A stretch of DNA of 64,000 nt from Sphingomonas sp. 67-36 (GCA_001897375.1 MKSU01000025.1:1-64000); one strand, 5' to 3'. Positions 25,424 through 36,000 are shown, numbered from the stretch's first letter. The notes: generated from the letters alone by a model not told the origin. Translations and numbers: made by a program.

Positions 25424-25822
25424 CATGACCGGCATCTTCACGTCGCAACGCGCGTACGAGGATCCCGAAGGCATAAGTCCACGGTCCCCGCGCAACCTCG
25501 AGGCTCCGGCCGGCCGGCTCGTTCTGGCGCTCGAGGCCTGATCTCGGGCGCTTGAACAAGATTCGGGCTAGCGCCGCATGACGGATCCGGCTCGGAGCGC
25601 CCGCGTCGCTCCAGGTAGCGCCATCAATAAAATGAGCCTGGCGCAGGTGCCGATCATATCGATACCGCCGCCGTCGAATGGGAATGCGCCGCCTCGGCGG
25701 CGTTCTTTGAGCGGATGCAAGATCAAGAACATAAGCGCCTTTCCGGCCCGCGCTGGTGACTTCACGCTGCACGCCTGCGCTGTTGTCGCGCGACCTGTTA
25801 GAGTTGGCCGCGTGATCCCGCC
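25424..25822. other. Intergenic relic region, no gene recognised
   Basis: About 400 bp after the orphan antitoxin. Long open frames run through on both strands because of high GC, but none has a start signal or protein-like composition. The expected toxin gene is absent. Confidence 0.5.
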
Positions 25823-26035
25823 TCAATTGGGATCTCGCCGCCGCGACACGCCGTCTCTCCATGGTCGCTGGGATGACCGCAGCGTAATTCGCAAAACCGC
25901 GGCACGACCACGGATTGCATCCATGGTGCGCGCCATTTCCCGCGCGATGTGCGCGATGGTCTGTTTGGCTGCAACGCGGCTGCGCAGCTCGGCATCGTCC
26001 TGCTCGGTCCAAGATGATTTGCGCCGATCGATCAG
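25823..26035 (-). pseudogene. Small Myb/SANT-like helix protein without a clear start
   Basis: In this frame the sequence reads WTEQDDAELRSRVA, then QTIAHIAREMARTMDAIRGR, a tri-helical pattern seen in small sphingomonad DNA-binding proteins with repeated W...EEDxxL helices. There is no ATG, GTG or TTG between an upstream TGA and this core; only a CTG at 26035. So it either uses a rare start or has lost its 5' end. Confidence 0.35.
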
Positions 26036-26065
26036 CTGGGCGCCCCTTAAGTGATCGGGATGAGA

Positions 26066-26464
26066 TCAGGCATGTCGGTCGTCCGAAACGGGACGATACT
26101 CCACCCGCACCAATTCGATCTGACCCGGGTCTTGGGTGCGGAGCACCGCTGCGAACAATGCGGACCTCACGCCCCGCGGCGAGATCGTGCCCCACCGGGT
26201 ATCGACCACCAGAGGGGGCCGGCCGTCGCGAAAAGATGCGGTGACGTGCAGGTGACCCCACAACGGACCTAGGTCCAAAGGCGGCCTGCGAACCTGCCCC
26301 ATCACCAGCAAGCCGCGCGATTGCAGATAGGCCCGAACGCCGTAGATCCGGAGCTGTTTGGTCGATATCGGCGCGATCGGAGTCGGAACTGCGGGGCCCC
26401 CGACGCAGGCGGTCAGGGCGAGCGCTGCGACAAGTGCGACGGGCGCGATACGCAACCTCGTCAT
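26066..26464 (-). CDS. Lipoprotein, unknown function
   Basis: 132 residues. Lipoprotein signal peptide with lipobox LTAC (Cys at residue 20), then a mature domain of alternating strands (HLHVTASFRDGRPPLVVDTRW) with no recognised family. Its ATG overlaps the stop of the ZIP-like transporter gene (ATGA), so it is co-translated and could assist that transporter. Outer- or inner-membrane destination not clear. Confidence 0.72.
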   Translation of the reverse strand: MTRLRIAPVALVAALALTACVGGPAVPTPIAPISTKQLRIYGVRAYLQSRGLLVMGQVRRPPLDLGPLWGHLHVTASFRDGRPPLVVDTRWGTISPRGVRSALFAAVLRTQDPGQIELVRVEYRPVSDDRHA

Positions 26465-27147
26465 ATCAGGAGTTCCTCGACCAGGAGCAGCCCCAGGAAG
26501 CCGACAAAGAACATGGCGCTGATCAGCGGAGTATCCGGTTTCTCGTGCGCCTCTACCAGCAACTCTTCGGTGACGAGATAGAGTAGCGCCATCAAGCCGA
26601 AACTAAGGAATCCGGCGATAACCACCGGCGGAAAGGCCGCTATCGGAGTCGCCAACGCTGCGCCGGCTGGAAGCAGCAATGCGATTCCGGCCGTGATCGC
26701 AACGATGCGCGGCTTCGACCCGATCGTTTTGCCCAATTCGGTAGTCATGGTCAGACCGAGAAACAGCACTTCCAGCGTCAGCGCAACCGTGAGCAATATG
26801 CCGGCCTTCTCGCCGGCAACGAACGCCAGCCCAAGAACGAGCCCGTCAACGAGAATATCGACGCCGACGGCTCCGAGCATTGCGACCGGCCCGCTGGCAC
26901 GACCTTCAAAGGCTTTGAGGGACAGCATGACCGCGACACCGAGCGCTCCCCCCGTAAACGTCGCGATCGGCGACGCTTCATGCATGACTTGAGGGAGAAT
27001 TTCGGCCGCCGCCGCTGCGAACACGACGCCTGCCGCCAAATGCTGCATCGCGCTCACAAAGGCATCGCTCGGCCGCCGCGATACGGCAAATAGCGAGCCG
27101 AGGACCACGGCGGCGACGGGAATCAAGGTGAAGGTGAACGCCTGCAT
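26461..27147 (-). CDS. ZIP-family metal transporter-like membrane protein
   Basis: 228 residues and about eight hydrophobic helices. HLAAGVVFAAAAAEILP and VDILVDGLVLGLAF occupy the places of the two metal-binding helices in ZIP proteins; the usual His residues in the fourth helix (HxxxDG) are replaced, so metal specificity may differ or activity may be reduced. ATG 27147 has GAGG eight bases upstream. Forms an operon with the lipoprotein by a 4-bp overlap. Confidence 0.72.
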   Translation of the reverse strand: MQAFTFTLIPVAAVVLGSLFAVSRRPSDAFVSAMQHLAAGVVFAAAAAEILPQVMHEASPIATFTGGALGVAVMLSLKAFEGRASGPVAMLGAVGVDILVDGLVLGLAFVAGEKAGILLTVALTLEVLFLGLTMTTELGKTIGSKPRIVAITAGIALLLPAGAALATPIAAFPPVVIAGFLSFGLMALLYLVTEELLVEAHEKPDTPLISAMFFVGFLGLLLVEELLI

Positions 27148-27359
27148 GGTGCTCGCCTCAGATCGCTTTGTCGGGAGGGCGGAGTCCGGATCGCAACGGA
27201 GCCGCGCTTCGAAAACAGGGATCCAGCGGGAAAGATCGATCACGATAAGGCCGGTGCGTCCATCTGGATTTGATCATCGGCGCGAGAGCATTCACCGGTC
27301 GGCAGACGCATCGCCGTGGTCGTGGTCGGGTTGGGTTTGCCACAGCGGGCTCCATCTGC

Positions 27360-27893
27360 TCAGGTAATCTCTGACGGCGTCCGGCGGCTCGCCGATGGTA
27401 GCGTGACCGTGTACCGGTGCGAATGGCTTCCGCTCACGGTCAGCACCGCACCTGCGGCTAAGCGGGAAATCGCCTGGTCCGAAAGAAAGCCGGTTTTGGT
27501 CTCACTGAAAGCCACATGTCTGTCGTCCCGTAGGCCAGGCGCATAGCTCAGCAGGGTGGCTGGCGCGTTGGCTTGTCGTCCCGCTTTGTCGATAAACACG
27601 ATCAGCAGCCTGGTCGCGCCGCCTTGCGATACGATCGACATTACCACCGATCCGCCTTCGTGCGGCGCAGTCGCGCGAAGGCCATTGCCGGTCACGACCG
27701 CCCGACCATCGTCGAAACGTCCGCCGCCCTTCTCGAGGCGATGAGGCGGTAGGAAGAAAACGGGCAGGATCACGCCGACGGCAAGTGCCAGAAACAAGGC
27801 TATTTCGTAGCGGCCGAACTTGAAGCGGTGGCGCGACTTCCGCCTCCGGCCGTGATTGCGTTGCCGCCAGACATGCTTCTCCGGCCGTGGCAT
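27360..27893 (-). CDS. Membrane-anchored hypothetical protein
   Basis: 177 residues. A very basic N-terminus (about 1-28, many Arg/Lys/His) precedes one transmembrane helix (about 30-48, ALFLALAVGVILPVFFLP); the rest is a predicted periplasmic domain with beta pattern (VVTGNGLRA, SVVMSIVSQGG). No family recognised. The ATG directly follows the MucR stop (TGAATG), so the two are likely co-translated. Confidence 0.6.
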   Translation of the reverse strand: MPRPEKHVWRQRNHGRRRKSRHRFKFGRYEIALFLALAVGVILPVFFLPPHRLEKGGGRFDDGRAVVTGNGLRATAPHEGGSVVMSIVSQGGATRLLIVFIDKAGRQANAPATLLSYAPGLRDDRHVAFSETKTGFLSDQAISRLAAGAVLTVSGSHSHRYTVTLPSASRRTPSEIT

Positions 27894-28400
27894 TCAGCGC
27901 GGCCGGCCCGGTGCACCCTGCCGCTTGCCGCGTGATTGCCTAGGTTGTCCGCTGTCCGACTTTTCGCTCGATCGCGTTGGAGACACCGGCGGTTGGACAG
28001 GCTTGCGTCCGAGACCGAGCTTGTGAGCCATCGCGCGCCGTTGTTCAGAATAAGCGGGCGCAACCATCGGATAGTCGGCGCGCAGCTTGTATCGCTTGCG
28101 ATATTCTTCAGGGGTTAGATTATGGGTCGTCAGATGACGGCGCAACGCCCGGTAGGGTTTGCCGTCGATCATCGAGACGATGAAATTGGGGTTGGCGAGC
28201 GACTTGCGGACTGAGACCGCAGGAAGATGCAAGGACGCGTTCGAGACTGGCGCCGGGGGCCGTTTCAGCTCGTCGACGGTCGTGAACATCAGGTTGAGAA
28301 AGCTCGTCGCAGAAACGTCGTCGCTGCGCGTGTTGGGGTTGGCAAGCCACGCGACCGTCAGCTCGGTCGCCAGTTCGACCGCGTTTGTCTCCTCGCTCAT
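27894..28400 (-). CDS. MucR/Ros-family transcriptional regulator with degenerate zinc finger
   Basis: 168 residues. The core IDGKPYRALRRHLTTHNLTP with EEYRKRYKLRADYPMVAPAY is the MucR DNA-binding domain. The first two cysteines of the C2H2-type finger are absent (the position reads FIVSMIDG), as in several alphaproteobacterial MucR proteins. These bind AT-rich DNA and often silence horizontally acquired genes. Basic, disordered C-terminus. Confidence 0.88.
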   Translation of the reverse strand: MSEETNAVELATELTVAWLANPNTRSDDVSATSFLNLMFTTVDELKRPPAPVSNASLHLPAVSVRKSLANPNFIVSMIDGKPYRALRRHLTTHNLTPEEYRKRYKLRADYPMVAPAYSEQRRAMAHKLGLGRKPVQPPVSPTRSSEKSDSGQPRQSRGKRQGAPGRPR

Positions 28401-28655
28401 AAACTCTTGCGCTCCAAGGTAGATCGGTCCCTCGTGGCGAGCGACCGCGCCGGAACATCCGCTTTCACACGACCAGGGTCAATCGTCCTGTGCGCGCCGT
28501 CAGCGGCTCTGAATAAGGATAGCAAATCAACGTCATCGATCCGAAAGAACTGGCTTCTTTCACTTGGCTGGCAGCTGGCGGATCGGGAAAGCGATTGCTG
28601 CCTCCGGAAACTTCTCCAATATGCGATCCTGCCGTCCAGCCTTGGTAGATCGTCA

Positions 28656-29156
28656 ATGATGGAAATTGCCTCTTCTTTGGAGATCGCTGCGTCGCCCGTG
28701 CGCGTTTGGACGATGCTGACGGACTTTGCTGCCTATCCAGCCTGGCATCCCTTCGTGCGTATCGAGGGCGAAAACGAGCGCGGCGCGGAGCTGCGCTACA
28801 CGTTGCGCAAGCATGAGAAGAAGCGCGGCTGGACGGTGGACGCAATCCTCGTCCGGTCGGATCCCTGCGCCGAACTCGTGGTGACGTTCGGTGTCCGACC
28901 CGTCCTGTCCCTCGAAGAATTTTATCGAATTGAATCCGTGGAGGGCGGAAGCAATGTCCAACATGGCTTCAAACTGAGCGGTCTGATGTTACGCGTTCCC
29001 GGGCGCGCAGCGATGGAGAGGCGGCTCATGCCGTTACTGTCCATCCCCCTCAAGCGGCTTCAGCAGCGCCTGGCGCAGCCGCGAGTCACGCCATCGCAGC
29101 CACGACCGGTGGCATCGCTACGCAAAGGGTTTCGGCAACCGCCGCGGCGTCGATAA
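28656..29156 (+). CDS. SRPBCC-fold protein (paralogue of 21810 gene)
   Basis: 166 residues. SSLEIAASPVRVWTMLTDF, then AAYPAWHPFVRI, is the SRPBCC start; strands and the long C-terminal helix follow. It probably binds a hydrophobic ligand; function unknown. Two adjacent ATGs (28656, 28659) are possible starts. The C-terminus (about 140-166) is basic and Pro/Arg-rich. Divergent from MucR. Confidence 0.78.
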   Translation: MMEIASSLEIAASPVRVWTMLTDFAAYPAWHPFVRIEGENERGAELRYTLRKHEKKRGWTVDAILVRSDPCAELVVTFGVRPVLSLEEFYRIESVEGGSNVQHGFKLSGLMLRVPGRAAMERRLMPLLSIPLKRLQQRLAQPRVTPSQPRPVASLRKGFRQPPRRR

Positions 29157-29227
29157 CACCAGGGCGGCGCTGCTACCCCGACATGACTGGTGCCGCAGCG
29201 TGATCGCCGCTACCATCAGCGCCAGTC

Positions 29228-29641
29228 TCAATGTGCTTCCTGACCGGCTGGCGCCTGCAAGGTCCCTGCTGGGCAGCGATGGAAGGTTCGCACGACACCG
29301 CGGTAGTTGCGGGTGGTAAGCTTGTCCGGCCTCCGCTCCTCGACCGTGAGGCGCTTCATCTCGTTTGCGCTCATCATGTCGAGGAATGGCATATGGCTGT
29401 GTGTATAGGCGATGGCTTTGCCTTCGTCCTTCCAGAGGCCGGTCGCGAACGGACCTTTGTCCGGCAAGGTGACTTCCGCGTAGTAGCCGTCGGCCAGGAA
29501 CACCCATGCGGGACCGGCTTCGCAGTTCTTCGTTTCGCCAAGGCTCCAGACGCCGGGCATATAGGCCGAGCTTGGGGAATCGGCGGCGATCGACGCGGCG
29601 GCGGATGCCGCTAGCGCCGACGCCAGCATAAGGGTGATCAT
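29228..29641 (-). CDS. Secreted hypothetical protein
   Basis: 137 residues. Signal peptide (about 1-20, ends AAA or SIAA). The mature domain opens YMPGVWSLGETKNCEAGPAW and has two later Cys/His positions (HRCPAG), a pattern of small beta-rich periplasmic proteins. No family name known to me. Possible disulfide between its two cysteines. Confidence 0.65.
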   Translation of the reverse strand: MITLMLASALAASAAASIAADSPSSAYMPGVWSLGETKNCEAGPAWVFLADGYYAEVTLPDKGPFATGLWKDEGKAIAYTHSHMPFLDMMSANEMKRLTVEERRPDKLTTRNYRGVVRTFHRCPAGTLQAPAGQEAH

Positions 29642-30038
29642 CGTTCGTCTCCTCTTTTTCTTGCCATCCCGATAAGCACCCGCAGCTTTCGCGGGCGTTT
29701 GCGTGTGAAGGAAGAGCGTTCGCGGACGGCGGAAGCCCCCCCGGGGTGTCGGCCGTCCCGCTCCAGACCGCGGAAATCTTCGTTGGCCGCAGGCGCGAGC
29801 GACGCTGACCTGTCAGTTTGTATCGACATATCGTATCGCCTATCGGTTCCGGCCGGCATCACGGATTTGATCAACGTGACGCGCGGGAGTGACCGCGACA
29901 AGCCAGGACAACACTTGAGATATACGATAACATTGCCTCAAGTTCTCTTGCGTGAACGATGTTAACGGCTTCGGCCTATTTGGCGATGCAGCAAAGATCG
30001 CTAGGCAAGGTGGACCGGTTGAGCTAGGGGCACGGGCG
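29642..30038. other. Intergenic region before the czc operon
   Basis: About 400 bp, no gene recognised. It holds an AT-richer patch at 29910-29970 with a dyad (29913-29943) and probably the czc promoter. Confidence 0.6.
29913..29943. promoter_or_regulatory. Dyad upstream of the czc operon
   Basis: ACTTGAG-N17-CTCAAGT, perfect 7-bp arms, about 95 bp before the first gene. Possible operator for a metal-responsive regulator encoded elsewhere; no such regulator is in the window. Confidence 0.45.
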
Positions 30039-30380
30039 ATGGATCGAATCCTCGCCTTGATTGTCCGGGCTGTTCTGTCTCTGGCGCTTGTCGTCGGAGC
30101 GCAGGCGTCGGCGACCTGTCTGCAGGGCGCTCCCAGCCTTAAGGTTGCCGGTTTCGAGCAAAGCGTCCTTCACGCTCCGTCGAGCGACAGCTCCGACAAT
30201 CAGCCGGGGAAGGCGATCGCGCATCACCATTGTCCTTGCCACAGCCATCAGATCGGCATCCCGATTGCTGATGAGGTGGCAGCTGTGTCGATTGATCGCG
30301 GTACCCCGATTGGTTTCGATCGCAGCGACAATCATCCGGCCGCGCCGCCCGGAAACGACCTGAGACCGCCCATCGCCTGA
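30039..30380 (+). CDS. Periplasmic His/Cys-rich leader protein of the czc operon
   Basis: 113 residues. Signal peptide (about 1-24), then a mature part with HHHCPCHSH followed by QIGIPI, a likely metal-binding cluster. Related to the 130-residue protein at 52749-53141 (QHAHCGHSQIAI). Position as first gene before czcC resembles CzcI-type proteins in metal-efflux operons, but I do not see clear homology. GTG 29952 in frame is less likely: ATG 30039 begins directly with the signal peptide. Confidence 0.62.
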   Translation: MDRILALIVRAVLSLALVVGAQASATCLQGAPSLKVAGFEQSVLHAPSSDSSDNQPGKAIAHHHCPCHSHQIGIPIADEVAAVSIDRGTPIGFDRSDNHPAAPPGNDLRPPIA

Positions 30381-30442
30381 TCTGCGCCGACGCTCCGCGA
30401 CACGATTGCGGGGCTTGATGACGTACGTCAGGAGTTTCATAC

Positions 30443-31729
30443 ATGTATCGTTTGCTCGCGGCTATGCTTGCCGCGGCGTCCTGCGCCACTATCGCGCAGG
30501 CGCAAACCGTTTCCGAACCCGGCATCCCAACCGCATCCCCTGCCACGAGCGACACCCTGACGCTCGATCAGGCGCTCGCGCAAGGCGGCGCGGCGTCGCC
30601 ATCGCTGGAGTCGGCCACAGCCGGTATCCGAGCGGCGACCGCTGCCCGAACCGTGGCCGGTCTCCGTCCCAACCCCGAGGTGCAGGCGCAGACCGAAAAC
30701 GTCGGCGGCACCGGCGTTTACAAGGGGCTTCGGAGTTCCGAGACGACGGTGGGAGTTGCGCTGCCGCTCGAGCTGGGTGGCAAGCGCCCAGCCCGGATCG
30801 CGCTGGCCAACGCGCGTTTGACCCGCGCCCAGATCCAGTCGGCGATCGCAATTGCTGACCTGCGGCAGCGGATCACGCAGCTTTACGTGCAGGCGGCGGC
30901 GGCCGAGCGTCGCGCCGAAGTGCTCGGCCAACAGGCGACGATCGCGGCAGAGGCGTCGCGTATCGCCACCGATCGCGTCCAAGTCGGGGCGGCGTCGCCG
31001 ATCGAGCAGCAACGGGCCGATGTCCTGCGCATCAACGCGCAGGTTGCCGCGCAAAGCGCGTCGCGCGACGCGCAGGCCGCACGCACGAACCTGGCGGGGC
31101 TGATCGGCCGACCGGTCGTCGGAGAGCTAGATCGGGCGTGGTTCGATCAGGTTGGGGGATATGGGCCGCCGGCGCCGATCGAGGTCGAAGGCACGTTGGC
31201 GCTGGCGGCCGCCGAGGCGGATGTGAATACCGCCAATGCCCAGATACGGGTCGCGCGAAGCCTTCGGACCCCCGACGTGACGGTAAGCGTCGCGGCGCGC
31301 CGGCTCGAAGCGACCAACGACACCGCCGCCGTCGTCGGCGTCGCCATTCCGATCCCGTTCTTCAACAACGGCCGCGCGCTGGTAAGTCAGGCGCGCGCCG
31401 AGCAAACGCAGAGTGTCGCACTCAGGAACCTCGCGGTCCTCGATACGAGACAGGCGATCGCCTCCGCGCAGGCCGAAGTGGCCAATGCGGCTGCTACCGC
31501 GCGGGCAACCGGCGGGCCTGGGCTGACCGCGGCGGCGGAGGCCGCGCGGATCGCGCGCATCGGGTACGGGCAGGGCAAGTTCGATCAGATCCAGTTGCTC
31601 GATGCCGAGCGAACCTTGTCCCAGACGCGCCAAGCCTATGTCGATGCGCTGGCCGCCTACCATGATGCCGAGGCGCGTCTCGAACGTCTGACGACGCCGG
31701 CGCCCACGCCTGATCGCCTGGAGCGCTGA
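30443..31729 (+). CDS. czcC: Outer-membrane efflux channel CzcC
   Basis: 428 residues. Signal peptide (about 1-22), then the two TolC/OEP repeats with long coiled-coil helices (LTLDQALAQGGAASPSLES, and DTRQAIASAQAEVANAAAT). Forms the outer-membrane duct of the CzcCBA complex that exports Co, Zn, Cd or Ni. Second gene of the operon, 62 bp after the leader gene; CzcB follows. Confidence 0.9.
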   Translation: MYRLLAAMLAAASCATIAQAQTVSEPGIPTASPATSDTLTLDQALAQGGAASPSLESATAGIRAATAARTVAGLRPNPEVQAQTENVGGTGVYKGLRSSETTVGVALPLELGGKRPARIALANARLTRAQIQSAIAIADLRQRITQLYVQAAAAERRAEVLGQQATIAAEASRIATDRVQVGAASPIEQQRADVLRINAQVAAQSASRDAQAARTNLAGLIGRPVVGELDRAWFDQVGGYGPPAPIEVEGTLALAAAEADVNTANAQIRVARSLRTPDVTVSVAARRLEATNDTAAVVGVAIPIPFFNNGRALVSQARAEQTQSVALRNLAVLDTRQAIASAQAEVANAAATARATGGPGLTAAAEAARIARIGYGQGKFDQIQLLDAERTLSQTRQAYVDALAAYHDAEARLERLTTPAPTPDRLER

Positions 31730-31846
31730 GATGCGGTTCAGGCCCCACACACCGACTGATTTCGTCACATCCAAGACAGCCGGCCGGCATGTGGACACCA
31801 CGTCCGCTCGGCTTGGGCACTGTCAGACCCAATTCGGAGATTTTCG

Positions 31847-33022
31847 ATGATACCACAAGACAAGCGTCTTCTTGGCGGCGTTGCGGGGGCCGTGCTGCTG
31901 GCGGCCGTCGGCGGCTTCAGCGTCGCACGCTGCACGTCGGATCCCAGCGCGCCCGGCGCGACCGGCAACGCATCGGCGCCCGCCGAGGAAGCGAAAGCCG
32001 AGGCTCCGAGCGACACCGTCGTGATGACCGCGGAGCGGATCAAGAATGCTGGCGTGGTCACCGAAACGGTCAAATCAGGCGGCCTGGGCGCGGAAATTGT
32101 CAGCCAGGCGATCGTGACTGCCTCTCCTTCGGGAGAGGCGATCGTGACCGCGCGCGCCGGGGGCGCGGTGACGCGGATCTTCAAGCGGCTCGGTGATCCG
32201 GTCGGTGCGGGCGAGGCGCTTGCGATCGTGGAGAGCCGCGACGCAGCCCAGATCGCGGCTGACCGCACTGCAGCCGCCGCCAAGGCGAACCTCGCCCAGA
32301 AGGGCCTCGCGCGGGAACAATATCTATACAAGCAAAAGGTCTCGGCGCGGGTCGATCTTGAACGGGCGCAAGCCGAGGCGCAGGCCGCCGCCGCCGAGGC
32401 ACGGCGCGCGCAGGTTGCTGCGGGGGCTGCCAATGTCACGCGCGATGGTCGCGGCGTGATCGTCGCAAGCCCGATCGCCGGACGCGTGACGGCGGAGAAT
32501 GTCAGCCTCGGCGCATTCGTGCAGCCGGAAACCGAGCTCTTTCGCGTCGCGGATCCTCGTCTGATCCAGATCGAGGCAGCTGTGGGTCCCGCCGACGCCC
32601 AGCGGCTTTCGGCCGGGGATCGGGCGATCGTCGAGCTGCCGGACGGTCGCACCGTCGATGCGCGGGTTCGCGCGGTCACCCCGACGCTTAGCGGCGAAAC
32701 CCGCGCCGCCACGGCTGTCCTCGATGTCAGCGGCGCTGCGCTTCAACCTGGTTTGGCTGTTCGAGTTCGCCTGCTGCCGAGCCGTGGCGATATCTCGTCT
32801 TCGATCGTCGTTCCCGAGGACGCGGTGCAGACCGTGGACGGACGTGATGCCGTGTTCGTTCGCACACAGCAGGGTTTCCGGGCACGTTTCGTGACGCTCG
32901 GTCAGCGCAGCGCCGGCCGCGTAGAAATCGTCTCCGGTCTGGCCGCCGGCCAGCAGATCGCCACTAAGAACGCATTCCTGCTCAAGGCCGAACTCGGCAA
33001 GGGCGCAGGCGAGGAAGAATAA
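31847..33022 (+). CDS. czcB: Periplasmic adaptor CzcB (RND membrane fusion protein)
   Basis: 391 residues. N-terminal membrane anchor (about 8-25), then lipoyl/hairpin/barrel order of membrane fusion proteins: AGGAVTRIFKRLGDPVGAGE, a coiled coil rich in Ala, SPIAGRVTAENVSLGAFV, and a C-terminal barrel. Joins the RND pump to CzcC and may feed metal to it. Three bases separate its stop from the czcA ATG. Confidence 0.9.
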   Translation: MIPQDKRLLGGVAGAVLLAAVGGFSVARCTSDPSAPGATGNASAPAEEAKAEAPSDTVVMTAERIKNAGVVTETVKSGGLGAEIVSQAIVTASPSGEAIVTARAGGAVTRIFKRLGDPVGAGEALAIVESRDAAQIAADRTAAAAKANLAQKGLAREQYLYKQKVSARVDLERAQAEAQAAAAEARRAQVAAGAANVTRDGRGVIVASPIAGRVTAENVSLGAFVQPETELFRVADPRLIQIEAAVGPADAQRLSAGDRAIVELPDGRTVDARVRAVTPTLSGETRAATAVLDVSGAALQPGLAVRVRLLPSRGDISSSIVVPEDAVQTVDGRDAVFVRTQQGFRARFVTLGQRSAGRVEIVSGLAAGQQIATKNAFLLKAELGKGAGEEE

Positions 33023-33025
33023 CCC

Positions 33026-36000
33026 ATGATCGCAAATCTCATGGCGCTATCCGTCCGCGCACGCTGGACGGTCCTCGCATTGTTCCTCGTCATCGCCGGC
33101 CTCGGCGTGTGGCAGCTCACCAAGCTGCCGATCGACGCGGTGCCCGACATCACCACCAAACAGGTTCAAATCAACACAATCGACCCGCGTCTGTCGCCGG
33201 TCGAGATCGAGAAGCTCGTCACCTATCCCGTCGAAATTGCACTTGCCGGGATTCCTGGCCTCGAAACCACGCGCTCGATCTCGCGCAATGGCTTCAGCCA
33301 GGTCAGCGCGATTTTCACGGACAGCACCGATCTCTATTTCGCGCGCCAGCAGGTCGGCGAGCGCCTGCGGCAAGCCACCCAGAATCTGCCGGAAGGCGTC
33401 CAGCCGCAAGTCGGCCCGGTCTCGACCGGGCTCGGTGAGATCGTCATGTATACGGTCGGCTACGCCAATCCGGACGGCAAGGGCGCGAAGAAGGTTGCCG
33501 GCCAACCCGGCTGGCAGCCCGACGGGAGTTATCTAACCCCTGAAGGCGAGCGACTCACCGATCCGGTGGCCAAGGCAAGCTATCTGCGCACCGTGCAGGA
33601 CTGGATCATCGGCCCACAGCTTCGGTCGGTGAAAGGCATTGCCGGGGTCGATTCGATCGGCGGCTATGCCAAGACCTTCGTGGTCGAGCCGGACCCGACG
33701 AAACTCGCCAGCTTCGGCATCTCATATAGCGAGTTGGGGCAGGCGCTCGAAAACGCAAATCTCGCTGTTGGCGCGAATTATTACAACAAGGGTGGCGAAG
33801 CCTATCTTGTGCGCGTCGATTCCCGCGTGCGGACCGTCGACGAGATTCGCAACGCTGTCGCGGCAACGCGCGGTGGGACCCCGATCACGATCGGTCAAAT
33901 TGCGAATGTCCGGGTCGGCGGCGACTTGCGAACAGGCGCCGGAAGCATGAACGGCCAGGAAGCAGTCATCGGCACGGTGCTGATGTTGATCGGTCAGAAC
34001 AGCCGAGTGGTAGCTGAACAGGCAACAGCCAAACTCGACCAAGTAGAAAAGACGCTTCCGCCCGGCATCGAGGTGAAGGTGGTGCTGAACCGCGCTGAGC
34101 TGGTTGGTGCCACGGTGGCCACGGTCCAGCGCAACCTGACCGAAGGCGCGATCCTCGTCGCGGCGTCGCTGTTCCTGCTGCTCGGCAACTGGCGCGCAGC
34201 GGTGATCGCGACGCTGGTGATCCCATTCTCGTTCCTGATGATGGCGATGGGGATGAACGCGTTCAACGTGCCCGGCAATTTGATGAGCCTGGGCGCGCTT
34301 GACTTCGGTCTGATCGTCGATGGCGCGGTCATCATCATCGAAAATTGTCTCGCCAGACTTGCGCACCGACAGGAGCATGAAGGCCGACTGCTCTCCCTCC
34401 GAGAACGGCTGGAGGAGACGATGCGGGCGTCGCAGGAGATGATCAAGCCGACCGTCTTTGGCCAGGCAATCATCCTGCTCGCCTTCGCGCCGCTGCTCAC
34501 CTTCACGGGGACCGAGGGCAAGACCTTCTCACCGATGGCGATCACGATCATGCTCGCGCTGGTGGCAGCATTCCTGTTGGCGATCACACTGGTGCCGGCG
34601 TTGGTCGCGATCCTGATCCGCGGCAAGGTCGCGGAAAAGGACGTCTGGCTGATCCGTAAGTCCAAGGAGCGCTATCTTCCGCTACTGGACAAGGCGATCG
34701 CGCGGCCGTGGCCGTTCATTCTCGGTGGGTTGGCCTTCTTTCTGGCGGCGATCCCTGCATTCGGATTGCTGGGCTCGGAATTCATTCCTCAGCTCGACGA
34801 GAAGAACCTCGCCTTCGCATCGACGCGCGTGCCTTCGGTCAGCCTTGATCAATCGCTGGCGATGGAACGTAAGGTCGAGGAGGCTGTACTCAAGGTTCCC
34901 GAAGTTGCCTTGATGTTTTCCAAGACAGGCACCGCGGAAGTCGCGAGCGATCCGATGCCACCAAACGTCTCGGACGGTTTCATCATCTTGAAAGAGAAGG
35001 AGGCATGGGCCGAAGGCACGACCAAGGCGGACGTGATCGCTAAGATTCAGAAGGCGACCGGCGGGCTGCTTGGCAATCTTTACGAGGTTAGTCAGCCTAT
35101 CCAGCTCCGGTTCAACGAGCTGATCGCGGGCGTTCGTGGCGATGTGGCGATCAAGCTGTATGGCGATGATCTCGACAAAATGTCACTGGCCGCGAACGAG
35201 ATGGTACGAGTGCTCCAGACCATCCCGGGCGCGGCCAGCGTCAAGGCAGATCAGGTGGGTGGCGCGCCCGCGCTCGACGTAAAGCTCGATCGCGCCGCGA
35301 TCGCGCGTCTCGGTCTTACCGTCCGCGACGTTGCGGATACGGTTGCGGCGGGACTTGGCGGTCGGGAGTCGGGACTCGTGTATGAGGGTGACCGGCGGTT
35401 CGACGTCACGGTGCGCGTACCGGAAGCGACGCGTACGAACCTCGACGATATTCGGTCGCTGCCGGTATTGCTGCCCGAAGTCGCGGGACGGCCACGTGCA
35501 CAGGTACCGCTCGCGCAGGTCGCGCAAATCCGGCTGACCGAGGGCCTGAACCAGATCAGCCGCGAGAACGGCAAGCGTCGCGTCGTCGTTCAGGTCAACT
35601 TGGGCGGCCGCGATGCTGGATCGTTCGTGGCTGAAGCGCAGGCGAAGATCGCACAGGTCAAGTTGCCGGCCGGCTATTACCTCGAATGGGGCGGTCAGTT
35701 CGAGAATCTGGCAGCGGCATCGAAGCGACTGTCGATCGTGGTGCCCCTGTGCTTCCTGATCATCTTCGGGTTGCTTTACATGGCGCTTGGCGGGCTCGGT
35801 CGGGCGGCGTCGGTATTCCTCGCGGTGCCGTTGGGCCTCGCGGGCGGCGTCTTCACGCTTGTGCTTACGGGCATCAGCTTCTCGGTGTCGGCGGCGGTCG
35901 GGTTTATCTGCCTCGCCGGCGTTGCGGTGCTGAACGGACTCGTCGTGATGAGCGCGATCCGGGAACGGAGCGAAGCCGGGCTGCCGGTCGCGGAGGCGAT

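Noticed and set aside
25383-26261. 292-codon minus-strand frame
   Set aside because: Runs through the antitoxin and the small helical frame in other phases; composition is Arg/Pro-rich as expected for non-coding GC-rich DNA.
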